DNA from: Psettodes erumei | Taxonomy: Eukaryota > Chordata > Actinopteri > Pleuronectiformes > Psettodidae | Assembly: GCA_016785225.1 (NCBI GenBank) | Contig: JAFBJZ010000617.1 | Span: 584,001 to 648,000, forward strand | Length of the DNA stretch: 64,000 bases | Direction: 5' to 3' | In this document: positions 1-20,391 of the stretch, piece after piece | How the letters are laid out: each line of letters opens with the position of its first letter | Numbering within the stretch: the stretch's first letter is position 1 | Made by a program: the position numbers and the translations under genes | The notes under the pieces: generated by a model | What the model saw: the letters and a program-made list of their open reading frames with translations, nothing else | The model's database searches: none | What the model was told of the DNA's origin: nothing

Positions 1-3000
1 CCCCCCCTGTTGTGCCTGTGTGTTGTTCAGTGACAGACTCGTTCATATTTTACCCAGAGGTTGTGACTTGTTGCACATTAACACGCTGTGATTGTGACTG
101 TACGTTACCAGATTAAAGCGTTAACGTGCATTTGCTTTGGAACAGGTGAACGAGTGCAAGCGCAGGGAGATTATTCATCTCTTTTTAATCATTAATCCAG
201 CGCGGAGCAGTTTAGATGAGGGGAAGCAGTAATCTAGAAGATCATCGGGAAATTTCACCTGTGCCAGTGGTTTGAATTTTTTTGTGGGTGAAGTGAGTGA
301 TCGCCGCCGCGCAGCGTGTTTGTGTGTGGTCAGATTGTCGCGTGACAGTGTCAGCGTCGTCTCCAAACTGTGCGTAAAGTTTGTGCGTAACGGCCGCGAG
401 GTTTTTCCTGTTTCCAGACCACGCGTGGTGTTTGTAAGTCACCCATAAACTCCTGACCTCTGCACGCACCCTGCCTCTCTCCTCACTCCTCACCTCCACC
501 GCGGAAGACAGACGGACAGAGTTGTATCATGCTGCCGCCCTGTGGCCAAACCAGGACCTGCACCAAGGCACGGAGACCGGTCAAGTTAGTCTCAAACTGC
601 GTTCCGCACCTCCTTGACTCAGAATATTAAACGCTTAGGCTCCTGTAATGAGGAATAATCTGCCTCTGCAGTTTAAATACTGTCTTTCTTAAGACGACGC
701 AGTTTGTCTTCCTGGTTGCATCATTCAGACGACAAACGACGAGGAAATATCCGACTGTGACGCCAAATGAGCCGTTTCTTCCTGGCACACCCAGTTAATT
801 GCAGTGGAGTGCAACATACTATAGTAAATAGTTTGGTTATGTTCCAGCGGGGGCCTGATTGTGACAGGTTTGACATGTGTCACATTTGTCTCCAGTCAGT
901 AATCACATCCATCACACGAAGAGACGGCACATCCTGTTCACTCAGTCCAACCAGGACAAATTACTGCTGTCTGTGAGACAGGTTTGCTTCCTCCTCCAGC
1001 CGTGTGTGTGTGTGTGTGTTTGGTGGCGGGTGGGGGTGGGGGGTGGGTGGGGGTCATGTTCCCTCAAGCCCCAAAGCAAAAAAAGAATCAGCAGAGGAAA
1101 TGGGTTGAGAGAGGTTGTGCCCGATCCATCTCCTCCTAACATAAACAAGGCCGCTGACTCGCCGGTTCAGGAAGAGCTCATCACGGAGCGCTGCTGCCGG
1201 TGCAACCCGGAGGAACCAGCTCCTCTTCGCTGGCTCCAATTAGGCCGCTCATGAATGCCGCCTTTGTGCCACGATCCGCTCAGCTGTCCGGCCCGGATTG
1301 CTCCGGAATAAATCACGTTAACGCGTCTGAATGGTTTCCAGTTAAAGGTCACGCGGCCTGTCATTTCAGAAAGTATACAAACCTGGGTGGGACGCAGGTT
1401 TTCGGTCCCGCGTCCCGCTTATCGGCGTGACACGGCTGATTTACAAAGCTGTCCTATTCAAACATGTCTGACTGACGGGCCGCGCGCCGCCGATGCATTT
1501 AAGACGAATCATCTTCGATCAGATTTGCGAGGTTCACTCTGTACGTTAGGGGAGGAAAACAAAATAAAGACTGTCGTTCGTCTCACGGGTTTGTGTGTAA
1601 AGTCATGCAGGCTGAGGTGCTGTGGAGGTGAGAGGTTAAAGGTCGTGTTTGTCATTTCTGGCATTCTCTGCAGGGGGAAAAAAAAACGAGCAGTACAAGA
1701 AATATCTTCCCCGATGTGAAGACCTCGCTCGGCTGTTGTTATTATTCTTAGTTATAGTAATGGATTCTCCAGTCCGTGTTTCCAGACTTAAAGGTCTCAC
1801 ACGTGACGATTGGTTTACCCATCCACGGAGTTTGGGTTTCAAGTTGTGAAAACAGTTGTTCAGCGTCTCTTGCAGGGGTTTTGTTAAGTCAGATTTTCTC
1901 CTGACTGGCTCCAGGCCTGTCCTAACCTGAGTTTTAATCTGCCCTGCTTGGGTTGTTGAATTTAACTTGTTTAAAAAAATGGCACATGCAAGATTTAGAG
2001 CTTTCTCCCAGGTGCAGCCACATCTTTTCCTCAGCCAGACTCCTTAATGAACCGAGCTGCAGGACAGGACAGGAAGACCTGGCCCAGAAACCGTTCAGTC
2101 CATTAAAAAACCAGGATCACCTGGTTCCTCCACTGCTGCACAATCCTCCATCATCAACATCAAAGGAAGACAGCATGGATTTCATGGTTTCATCCGTCTC
2201 CTCCACCGCCTCAGAGGTGAAGAAGATGCCAGCTGATCAATATATATTTTTTTATACTTCTGACGTCTCGTCTGAAGTGCGGTCCACTTTTCCCTCCTCT
2301 GTCTGTCACCCGTGACATCAGAGCGTGTGATGTTGCAGCGGCGGCTCAGGTGGGGGCAGGTTGATGCGTGGAGATCAATGGATTCCCAATCAACTGGCCA
2401 AACGCACCGCGCGGCGCTCACGTCGGGCGGTTCGACTCGGTACGAGAACGAGAAGAGGATTTTATTGAAGAGTAAAATAGCTGAACTCGTCTTCTGTCTG
2501 CTGCGTCACTCACCCACCACTAGATGTCAGCGAAGGCAGCGTCATGCTCAGGCATTACATTAGAGTAACGTGTTTGTGTTTGTTTGAAGATCAAATCAAG
2601 TTCTCATTGTGTATTTTACATTCGACGCAATACGGCCAAAATTATGTGGACGCCTTTCTGCGTCCTTTTGAACTGAGGCTGTTTCTCTTTTGGCCCTGAA
2701 TCCTAGTTCCTAAAGAAAAGCTGTTCAGCTGATCAGTGGCCTAAATATAATCTGTGTGTTTAAAGGTCTGGTGGAAGCGAAACGTTCCCTGGGATCTTAC
2801 GGATGCCTGCGACATTGCTCATACCACGACGGGACAGACGCGGTGGCGGGGCTTTTTGCCAAGGACGAATAGCAAACAGAATAGTTTGCGTGTATGTGTG
2901 TTTTGAGTGTTGGGCTGACAAGCTGCGGGAAGGTCAGCAACAACAGACGCACGCTGTCACCGCGGGGACAGTTTTTGTGCAGAATGCGTGACCCGGTTTG

Positions 3001-3230
3001 CCCGTCCGACCTCTTGACCTCCACCAGTGACAGTGCGGCCCTTTCTCCGACCGCCACGTCGCTCCCGAATACCACAAGAGAAGAAGAAGAACCAGAAGGG
3101 TGTGAGGCATGTGGTGGGGTCAGGGAAGTCACGTAATCATCGTGACCTCACAGGAGTGTCAGTTACTAACTGAAGATACGACGACAGTGGTGTCAGCTGA
3201 GAGTTTGTTGCTCTTAGAATGATGTTTCAC
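1..3230. other. intergenic, no gene recognised
   Basis: I see no exon with good splice borders and no protein I recognise in this stretch. Open frames here are short and of unbiased composition. In human the gene next to GJD4 on this side is FZD8, facing it tail to tail, so the left part may hold the end of an fzd8 3' UTR; that is inference from gene order only. A short GT tract lies near 1003-1020. Confidence 0.5.
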
Positions 3231-3251
3231 ACAGAAACAAGAAATCCAGCT

Positions 3252-3257
3252 TTTATT
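3252..3257 (-). terminator. probable gjd4 polyadenylation signal
   Basis: AATAAA on the minus strand (TTTATT on plus), about 410 bp past the gjd4 stop codon. It gives a short 3' UTR. Confidence 0.5.
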
Positions 3258-3666
3258 ATTGGCAAAAAAAACTAGTCAAAGTTTAAAAAGTTGTTCCCTT
3301 TCCTGTTTCTGAAGAACAAACACCAAATGAAAACTCAAATCAGAACTTTATCAACCATAAAGTCCAACACACGGGTCAAACAGCAGAGCTGCGACTGGGC
3401 CGAAGGTCTCGGGTCGCCCCAGTCGAGCCGCGGATGGGTTTGTACGAGAGGTCAGAGGTCGGGTCACCGTGTCTGTCGGCAATCCAGACAACAGCTGAGC
3501 GCAGTAACCGCTGCTTCGCCAAGGTCGGCCCGCCTTTTGTCTGAGGGACTCGTTTTCTCACAACTCACGTCGATCATTTTGAAAAACCAGATATTGATCC
3601 GATCAGTCGTATTATTACTGGTTTAAAAACAACACACGGTTCATGCTGGAAGTAACGGAGACGCAG

Positions 3667-4983
3667 TCACACCCACGCCCTCTTGTCCTGACAGTCACCG
3701 TTATCCGATGTCATATGTCGGCTTGGTTTCCTCACCGGGGGGCCCTGGCCCAGTTTGACCAGGGGCGTCGGAACCCTGGGGGTCGGTGGCGGTCCCCTGT
3801 CCTGGCGAGGGGACGGCGGCCGTCCCAGGTGGTCGTGGAGGACAAGGTGAGTTGGCATCGCAGCGCTGATGGGAGTAGGCGAGCGAGGCGCGTCCATCTT
3901 GGGGTCTGGGCTCTTCTCAGATAAACCAGTTTGAGGCGTCACCGCGTCCACTGAGCTTCCACCCGGGCGGACTCTCCTGCTCGAGAGAACGCCGCCGTCT
4001 TCGGACACGGTCGTGGTCGTGGTCGTGGTGCTGCTCCGCTCGCCTTTGCTCATCTCCTCCATCAGCATCTTCCTCCTCCACCTCGCCATCGCCCTGGCGG
4101 AGCTCAGCAGGTCGGCCGTACTCAGCAGCACGGACAGCGAGGCCACGCCCAGCATGAAGCTCAGCATGAAGGTCTTCTCGGTCGGCCTGGAGACGAAGCA
4201 TTCCACCCCGGACGTGCACGGAGCCTCGTGACAGCGGAAGCTCTTCGGAACGGACAAACCGAAGAGGAAAAACTGGGCCGCGCCGAAAACCACCTCCAGG
4301 AGGATTCGGAGGATTACAGCCAGGACGTAGGCGCGGTAGAAGCGCGGAGCTTTACGCAAAGACGCTTCTCTGGAGGAGCTCCAGTTCTCCGGAGCGAACA
4401 GAGAACCTGTCCGACTCCCCACGAGGCAGAAAGCTCCGGCGTGGGGATAAAGTAAGGAGAGTTTGTGCACGACGTAGGTGGCAAACAGCACGTGCGGAAG
4501 GCAGAGGAGGAGGAGGTGGAGGAGCCAGAGGCGGAGCACGGACACGGGGGCGAAGACGTCGAAGCAGACGTTGGAGCAGCCGGGCTGGATGGTGTTACAG
4601 ACGAACCGCTCCTGCTCGTCGCCGAACAGCGTGACGCCGGCCGGCAGCAGCAGCAGCAGCCGCAACACCAGCATCAGCATCCACCAGGTCTTACCTGCAC
4701 CACACACAGTATGATGACCGCACCTCCGTGATGTCATCAACAGGTGACAAACAAAAGAGAGAGGACTGAGAGGACACGAGCTCTTATATCTTTATATGTT
4801 GATTATTATAATGGAAAAATACAAAATAAATAAACTCTTATTCTTAAAAAAAGTTCCATGTACATGATTTTAATCATAACAGAAAAATTGTACATGTAAC
4901 TCTCTGAAGGTGAACTCACCCATAAAGGAAACGTTCTGACTGACGGTGATGAAGAGGAGATCCGTCGCTCCCGTCAACCTCAT
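3667..4983 (-). CDS. gjd4: gap junction protein delta 4 (connexin 39/40.1-like)
   Basis: A connexin subunit: six form a hemichannel, and docked hemichannels make gap junctions between cells. Coding exon 1 is 4920-4983 (21 codons plus one base, starting MRLTGATDLLF, the N-terminal helix) and exon 2 is 3667-4694; phase joins at Gly-Lys, giving about 363 residues. Four hydrophobic segments are visible. The first extracellular loop has Cys-x6-Cys-x3-Cys within FVCNTIQPGCSNVCFD and the second has Cys-x4-Cys-x5-Cys (FRCHEAPCTSGVECF), both diagnostic of connexins. An intron after the N-terminal helix is typical of the delta group. The cytoplasmic tail is long, rich in Pro, Arg and Ser, and ends AWV. 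In the uninterrupted reading of exon 2, the residues before GKTWW come from the intron and are not protein. It follows ccny on the same strand, as in human 10p11. Delta 4 is chosen from synteny and exon structure. Confidence 0.9.
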
Positions 4984-5261
4984 GGCTCAGCGCAAGAAAA
5001 CGACTCCGAACCCGAACCCGACGACGCTGGTTCTGTGCTGAGGAGGCGTCACCACCCCACCCCACCCCCCGTCACCCCGTCACCAAATCCAGCCTCCGTC
5101 TGCTGAGGCTGGGACCCGAGCAGCGAGCTATTCTTACCGAGCTGCCGTCAAAGCATTGCTGGGATGTCAAGGTACCGGTCAGAGCGAGGAGGACGGTCCA
5201 ACTTCAACAATCTCCACACAAGACGCTGGAAACCACCAGTGATTAGACAAGAGCATTTTCT

Positions 5262-5267
5262 TTTATT
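5262..5267 (-). terminator. probable distal ccny polyadenylation signal
   Basis: AATAAA on the minus strand, next to an A-rich tract on plus, about 1.5 kb past the ccny stop. A second AATAAA lies at 6204-6209, so two 3' UTR lengths are possible. The distal site ends only about 270 bp before the gjd4 coding start. Confidence 0.45.
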
Positions 5268-6739
5268 AAAAAAAAAAAAACACACAAATCCATAAATAAT
5301 TTACAATTAACCGGTCTTGCTTTCTTTAATATACTGTACAAAGTCCATTTGCAAAAATGAGTGTAGTGCTTCAGATTTCAGACAAAAGAGGAAATGAAAC
5401 GACCCTGATCAGTGTTTTGCCTGTAGCAATTAGATGCACAACGGAAATAGAAAATCATCCACGTGTCAGCAGGTTCAACACCATAAAGTTTCTTGGCTCA
5501 GCTCATTCGATTAACTTCAGATTGAAAGGAGAACAAGTGCGTTTGTTTTTCTCCTCAGCCAGACGTGAAGGCAACGTGAATCTTTGTGCTAAGTGACTGG
5601 ATCTCAGATTTCTGTAATTCAGCACGCGAAGTACGGCGGATCTCTTTGGTTGAGCGTGTGCACCTGAAAAATTCACTTTGTTCCCTTTTTTTCTTAGCGT
5701 GAGCAGACTTTGTTGGTCGCGACGGCGGCGTGGAGGGCTGAGGCTGAAAACAAGGGGTTCAGTAATACTGAGGGGATAAAAACACGGCCGTGTGGTACTT
5801 TTTAAATCGAGTTCACTGGGAAACTGAGGTTGAGTTTGGCTGCTAAAATGTAATTTTGTAAAGTGCAAAAAAAAACAACCCTGCTCTTCCTTCTCGTATC
5901 GCCAAACAGAATCGGATCTTTCGCCTCTTTATTTGCTTTCAGAAAGTTTCGCTCCGCTGAGAATTGGGGTGAAGTTAGTTTCCTGCAGCGCTCAGGTGTC
6001 CACCAGGTGTCAGCAGAGAGACGCGCTGACTCCCGCGGGTTTGTCGTGCTCACAGTATTGTGGTTGTGTCTGATTGTGCGTGTCCCTACGAGAGGCCTGT
6101 ACCTTTTTATCTTGCGGGGAATCTGGACGTACTAAACAGACTACCTGAGTATCGAGACGTACGCGAGAAATACATGCAAAGATTTCCATAAGGGGAAAAT
6201 GTTTTTATTACTCTACGTCCTGTCAAAAAAGAAATAAATATTCGGTACAAATTCCAGTGCTACGCTACTGTTTTAGACATTTCTGCGGTTAAGGGATCAG
6301 GCGGCGGCAAATAGTTGAAATTATAATGTAAAATAAATACTAGGCTTCATTGTAAAGTCTGCGACCACCTGAAAACAGAAAGAGCGTTTCCGTTAAGGCA
6401 GGTTCACACTGCCGCCCCGTCACGTGCTCCGTCCCATCTCGTCCGGGACTTCCTCTCTGTTTTCGTCCTCCGCAGGTGATCAGAACCAGCCAGGAGCTCC
6501 GGGTCCGTGCTGAGGCGTCGGGTCCGGCTCCGTCGCCTCCGGTCTGAAGCTGTGAGGTCCGGAGGTTTTTCAGCTACCTGTCGCTTCCACGTCTTGGTAT
6601 CGTCTGAGACTGAAGTTCTTGAACTCAGCACGGAGACGCCGTCGGCCTTTTTTTTCCCACTGACTCTGCTCTTTGTGGAGTTTTTTATTTTATTAGTGAG
6701 CGTCTGCAGTGCTGCCAGTGTCGGGTGGTTTATTAGTGG

Positions 6740-14189
<7,450 letters not shown>

Positions 14190-15842
14190 CCTTCACCCCC
14201 GGTTGTTTGGTTTGTTTTTTTTTATCGATCCACGCGTTGATCGATCCTTCAGGCTGAAAGGTTCGACAACTCCAACCCGACCGAGCCGGTCAGCGCGGAT
14301 CACCAGTGCGCGCAGGGTGCATCCTGTCAAAAAGAGGAAAAAAAAGAGAAATCGTGTCCCAGAGGATGGAAATGTCACTTCATGGAGATGACGGCGCGTC
14401 CTGCCGCCGCGCTCCCGGGCGTCATACAGCGGGACGCATCCCGCTCCGGGCAGAGGCGAGCAGCGGCGACGCGCGCACGGTGAGGATCGGATCGGTGTTG
14501 TGTCCGGCTGTCACGGCGATGATCCGACTGAGAGGGAGGGGGGGAGGGAGGGAGGGAGGGGGGGGGCAAATCCCGAGAAAACGGTTCCGGTTCAAGTGGG
14601 TGGCGACAAATGAGAGAGACAGAGATTAATTTCTCATATGCAGGAATTTATTTTTGTGTTTTTTTTAAAAATTACCATTATAGATTTTCCCTCGATAAAT
14701 ATATTTATTAAATATGTATTAATTTAAAAATATATATATATATATGATAAAAACGTTGTGACGCTGTAGTCGATGTTTACATTTCAGAGGTCAAACAGCT
14801 GATCTCAGACCTGCCAGCTATTCATCCAGACACGAACAAAAGCTGCAAAACACAATAAAACCTCGTCGGATTTAAAGGAGGTTCAAACCTCTGGGGTCAG
14901 AGGTCAAACCCGCAACGAGACAAGACAAAGACACAAGAACAGGTGAGTCGGTTGCACAAGTGTTTTTGTTTCTTCTAGTCTGGAAAGTTGAAAAGTTTTC
15001 ATTGCTGTGGCACCGGGCCGCCCTGACGTCCATGTTGGCTCAGGTAAGACGGAGACCTCTGCTGGTCAACACCCGGAACTGCAGGTGTGTGGATTTATTA
15101 ACGACCTCTGCTCAAACTGTCTCAGTAAATACTCCGGCAGGTATTTTGTTTAAAAGTGTTCACACCGCTTTGTGTAAACGTGAATGAGGAAAGTCTTGCG
15201 TCTATACCTGGACTCACCTTGTCCAGGTGTTGTGGTCTTGGATGCAGGACCCCGTTTCTAACCCCCTGGAAAAGGGACGTGTTGGTCTGAAGCGTGCCGA
15301 AGCCTCAGCGAGGCTTCATTCACTCGCGGTAGCCACGAAGCCGCGGCGGAGAAAATGTACGTATTGCACCTTTTTTTTTTTTTTTTTTAAATGAAGCGCC
15401 GCGTTCTCGGCGGTTGAACAGCAGGGGGCCACAGTGAAGCAGCAGTTTGTGTCATGGAGGCCTTCACCTCGCCGCCTGTGGGCAAACAGCCTCTAGGAAA
15501 TTTCCACTGCAGCCCCAGTGGAGTAAAGGCCGCGGAGATGTTTGAGCGGCGCCGCCATGAAATATTCAACGGCCTTTTTCACTTCTGTTTTGTTTGTTAG
15601 CGCAGGAGAAAGAGGAGGGAACGCGGTGCACAGAGTTTGACTTTTTAAAATGGAATAGCAAAGTTTATTTTAATAATATGGCCTTGATTCAGAGCGAGCG
15701 GTTTTCATATTTGCTTCAGTGAAATTGATGCGAAGTTGAAGTTTCTCGCGCTTGATATGAAGTCAAGGTGTTTTGATGGCAGCAGGAAAAGTTTGAGGAG
15801 GTTCACAAGCAGCTGTTTCAAGGTTACCCTTTTCACTGTATT

Positions 15843-15883
<41 letters not shown>

Positions 15884-16475
15884 TCCAGGTTAGTTGTGGT
15901 TTTTCACCTGACTTTTTTTTTTTTTTTTTTTTTTTTTTTCATTTTGTGCTCAGACTCACGTGTTAAAGAACACGCACACAATCATGAACAATCCCTCACC
16001 ATCGAGACCTTCGACGTCGGTGCTGCGTTGCCAGGCGTTGCTATGGTGACGACTTATTTTCATGCATATCCCCCCTTTTTTTTCTATTTAAAAAAAAAAA
16101 AAAAAAAAAGCAATTTCGTTTCACAGGCTGATGTAAAATATGAGCCGGCTTAAAGATCTCCTCCTCCTCCTCCTCCTCCTCCTCCTCCTCGTGTTTTTGG
16201 CGAGGAGACGCGCAGGACGAGGGAGGGTTAACGCCGCCGCCGCCGCCTCGGGCAACACGCCGGAGCGGTAGCTGAAGGTATGCAGCAACAACACTGTACA
16301 CTGGGGCCTTGACGTCAGTTGTGCGTACAGCGTGTGCACTGTTGTGTGTGCGGGCTTCGCTCTGTGAGGGTTTTCACCTTTCTGTTCCCCCGGAGGCTCC
16401 GAGGGAGAGAAACTCTGCAAAACACCGACGCCGCTCAAGGTCATTCAAGCTGTAATCGACCATCTGTGTCACATT
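14190..16475. other. ccny upstream region and ccny-crem intergenic space
   Basis: CpG-rich DNA at 14200-14540, directly upstream of the ccny start codon, fits a housekeeping promoter. Beyond it lie simple repeats: a G/A tract near 14535-14565, poly-T at 15369-15388 and 15917-15939, GT at 15848-15880, poly-A at 16088-16108 and a CTC tract at 16157-16190. A full CRE palindrome, TGACGTCA, sits at 16310-16317. No gene is recognised. Confidence 0.5.
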
Positions 16476-16623
16476 TTTTATTAGATAAACAAAAATAGTT
16501 CTGGTTTTACATTTCAAACAAGGAAGTACACCAAAAGGTAAAACGTGGAGCCGCTTGAAACAGCCCCCACCCCCTAAAAAAAAAAAAAGGGATATCGAAG
16601 CGAACCTGAATTTTCATCCTCAC

Positions 16624-16723
16624 TTGCTGTAATGTAGAATTTGATGGCGATCGCCAGGTTGGGGTCATTGGGTTGGTGAAATACCAAGACTGCCACAGGA
16701 TGAGTCACGCCGCCGTCATCCAG
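16624..16723 (-). other. orphan exon-like segment
   Basis: On the minus strand a GTTTAG acceptor is followed by 100 bp open in one frame and then a GTGAGG donor. The translation includes LDDGGVTHPVAVLVFHQP followed by NDPNLAIAIKFYITA. Codons look coding-like, with mixed and C/G-rich third positions. An in-frame stop lies directly before the acceptor. It lies beyond the crem stop codon, possibly inside its 3' UTR, and I do not recognise the peptide. It could be an exon of a nested gene, a pseudo-exon or chance. Confidence 0.3.
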
Positions 16724-18048
16724 CTAAACAGTAGTTAAAGACTTAACTTACGCAGCTTTGGTCGGATCTGTCGAACCGAGGCGCGTCGACGCGACGTCAC
16801 CGCGCGGAAAAAAACGGAAACAAAGAAAAAGCGAGCACCGACAAAGATACGACAAAACACGAGGTGATATATTATCTCCAAAAATAAAACGTCTCTTACA
16901 TAAAAACGAGAAAAGGAAATTGGCATCACCCTTTAAACAGAGCATTTTCTTTTTCATATCTTCTAATACAGTTATTCCCTAGTTTGAAGAAAACAAAGCG
17001 AATGCTTGCGCTCGACGATGCTGGGAGTCATTTCAACATGTTTCTTTTACAAAACGGGTTTTTTTACATATTTTTTTTTTACATTTTTGTACAACAACAA
17101 GTTAAAAGGGTAACATTAGCTTTGCAGAATATATAAACTTATTGTAATAACATCCGCTCTGACTGTTTTGGTACTTTCTGTGCTTTGACTAAAGAGCGGT
17201 CGTGCTCCGTCCGCTTCGAATACGACAACTCTCTCGCTTCAGTGACGACAATTAAAGACCGGTTTGGACTTTTGCTTTCTGTGCAGACAGTGGCTTTAAA
17301 AAATACTTTAAATCTCTGCGCAGAAACAACCAAACATGAGAAGATTTTTGATCTTGAATTATTCTTTGACTTCACTTCTTGCAAAAAAAGACCTTGTTGA
17401 CCTCATGGTGAGCGTCTGCACAAACTGAAAACAGGTGATGGAAACCTCTCCGCTGACAAGACTTTCCTCCTTAATTGAGTTGTTGGGGTTTTTTTCGCAT
17501 CGAAGGAATGCATGAAAACGACTAGGAACAGAAGCGTGAAATTACACAAATTACACAGATCAGGTAAACATGGCAGCGTCGCCTGGTGTGCGGCTGGTGG
17601 TGGATCTGCGGAGCTTTGTGTGCACTTCGCCTGACCTCAGAGAAACTTGCTGGTTTAGCGAGACCCGGCCGACTCGCCAAGTTTTTTTTTTTTCTCTCTC
17701 TCTCTTTTTCGTAATCTCTGTTCTCCAGCGGTGCATTATCAGGAAGCACCTGCGTTTCCCTCTTCCTGTTCCTCTTGGTCGGCCGGCTCTCATTGGCCGG
17801 CGTCGCCCGCCCCAATGCACGGCAGCGACGGCAAGCGAGAGCGCGCAACGGCACTTGAGTCTTCACATGCAAAGAGCACAAGATAAGAACGAGAGTGAAA
17901 CTGGCGAGCTCAAGCTGCTGGAATCCCCGGGACGCTCGGCGTTCACCGCGAGCAGAGCGGAGAAACAAAGACCAACAAGCTCCAGAGTCTTTTCTTTTTT
18001 TTTTTTGCTTTTTTTGCGTTTTTGCTGTTTGTCTTCTGCCCGTGACCG

Positions 18049-18081
<33 letters not shown>

Positions 18082-18093
18082 CGACGGCCGGCG

Positions 18094-19745
18094 CTACTCG
18101 GCTTTGTGGCAGTAAATGTCCTTCAGCGCTTTCAGCTCTTCAATCAGGGTCTTGTTTTGGTTTTCCAGCACGGCCACGCGGTTTTCCAGACACTTGACGT
18201 ACTCCTTCTTTTTCCTGCGGCACTCGCGCGCTGCCTCCCTGCGGAGGAAGGAGGAGGAAAATTACTCCCCATGAAAACACGATGCTCGGCTCCAGACAAA
18301 ACTGCAAGCCGTGCACAATCCGAAACTGCAGATGTTTTAAGGTTTTATTAGCGAACTGCTTCCACATCTACGTTCCTGTTTTCCCAACAACAACCTGCTG
18401 CAGGAACAAGTGTGCTGCAGCCTTGACCTTTGCACTGCGTAACACTTAATCACCCTGGCAACAAAAGAAAAGGTTGAATATCAACCTCCGGACTTTCGGT
18501 TTCTAAGTTAAGAGATCACTTCATCCGCAAAATAAGAATCAGAGCGCTGAGCCTCCCGCATCTCCTCCTACCTGTTCTTCATCAGCCGGACCTCCCTCTT
18601 GCGCGTGATCTCCTCGGCGTGCTGCGACGACGGGCTCTGCATGGCGCCCGGCGACGCCGCCATCACGATGCTCTGGGCCAGGCCCGAGCTGGGCGACCGC
18701 AGCTGGTAGGCGGGGATGTCTCCTGTGGCAGCTGCGTGAAGAAACAAAAAAAAAAGGCATCAGAGCTCAAACCACGTTAACTTTTCTCAAAGACTCGTTT
18801 CAGATCTTTTCCAAATTTTTTTTTTTTTTTTATTAGCTATGTAATTCAATCAGACGGTCTGTCTTCACATTCCCCTCAGTCTCAAACTACAGTAAACATG
18901 TATTTCACCAGAGGATGTTCGACAGCGACTCCAGCCAGCAGCTTTCATCCGCTCCCCTTCCTGTCTTTAAAGATGAATTTCCTCTCTCTGTGTGACTGTC
19001 CATGAGAACCAGTATATGTTCTCAAATGACCCGGCGCGTTGGCGTTTGTGACGTTCAGTTCTGCTGCAGAAGGAGCTGGATGAAAACGGCCTGATAATTA
19101 CACTCACGTGTTATATTTGTTCGTGTAACGGCAGCAGTGAAGAGGAATGTGAACTCGCTCGGGACTTCTTCTCTGTGAGTGATTTATGCTTCGCGTCAGT
19201 CGCCTGTAACTCCGGGAGCTGAAGTGTTTGGTTTTTTTTTTTGTGGTTTCTCTGGTCAGTTAGCGGCTCTGCTCCTGCTCTGACGTGTCCCTGAACGCCT
19301 CATTCCTGCCGTCGCCTTCCTTTTCGTGAAGTTATCAAATTTATTAGACTTATCTTTCGACATTTCCGTGCAGCTGTGCAATAAACTATTGTCAGGCCGA
19401 TGTCGAAACTGCACAAGCTGCAGTTTTGTGTTGAGTTTGGCTGTTTAAACGCACAAAAGCAACACGTGTGCCTGAGACGGACACACTGTGAACTTGTTTG
19501 CACAAATCAGTATTTTTCCCTGCAGTCGGTAGTTTGACGTGTGTGTGTGTGTGTGTGTGTGTGCGCGGCGTCGGTGTGTTGACCACGGTGACAGCCCCTC
19601 CCCCGGCAGGTGCGTTTGTGCCGGGGGAGTAAAAAGTGATTGTGGAAAAGCCGGTGACGAGCGATGAGTCAACTCTTCGCAGCCGCTGTCTCGCACTTGT
19701 CTTCCTCACTTTGTCCCACGAGAAGAGGAGTCTGCGTCCCCTCTC

Positions 19746-19777
<32 letters not shown>

Positions 19778-19970
19778 CATTGTGAGAGACAGGGTGACTC
19801 GGCCTGTGCTGACGACAGCGTGTGCGTCTCACTCGCCCGTTTTGCATTCTCTCTTCCCTGCCTGGCTTCTCTTCCAGGAAACTGGAGTGACGTCAAACTG
19901 ACGACTATCTTACCCCCCCTCCACCCTTCCACCCCTCCTCCCTGCCAGCCCTTCTGCCTGACAACCACTG

Positions 19971-20008
<38 letters not shown>

Positions 20009-20391
20009 CACACAGACTGACAGGAACAGAGTGGAGAAAATCAACCCAGCGCTCGTTAGATTTAATCTTTAACCGTGTGTTTTCCCAGCAGCTTCAACAG
20101 GAATGACAGCTGTGCCGTCTGCGGCGTGAAGTAAAAGTTATGTAAAAGTGAGTCTTCAGTTACAACTCCGGCTCTTACAGCTGGATAACCAGAGAGGGTT
20201 GAGAAAACTCGACACACCTCCCTTCACTCGGCTCATGTGGAACTTTATAAACAGCTGAACTCAACGCAACAACGTGCGCAAATATGCGAGCAAAGGGCAG
20301 CGAGTCGGAGAGCTGCAGATTCCCGAGGCGACACGGAAGATGATATGAGAGAAACTGTACCTGACTCGGTCTCATCCCCGGTTACAGCCAT
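18094..20391 (-). CDS. crem: ICER, short repressor product of crem
   Basis: An internal promoter would produce ICER, which keeps only the bZIP and represses cAMP-induced genes, including its own. The first exon codes 20361-20391, starting MAVTGDETES; the family's ICER exon starts MAVTGD. It ends with one base before a GTACAG donor and splices in phase to 18572-18731 and 18094-18238, giving 111 residues. The first codons are in the same phase as the exon that the activator form uses, so both share the C-terminus. Tandem CRE-like sites lie about 160 bp upstream. The exon match is seen directly; promoter activity is inferred from the known mammalian arrangement. Confidence 0.85.

Noticed and set aside
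17570..18115. 181-codon plus-strand frame
   Set aside because: It lies opposite the crem 3' UTR and last exon, and ends in poly-T and CA repeats.
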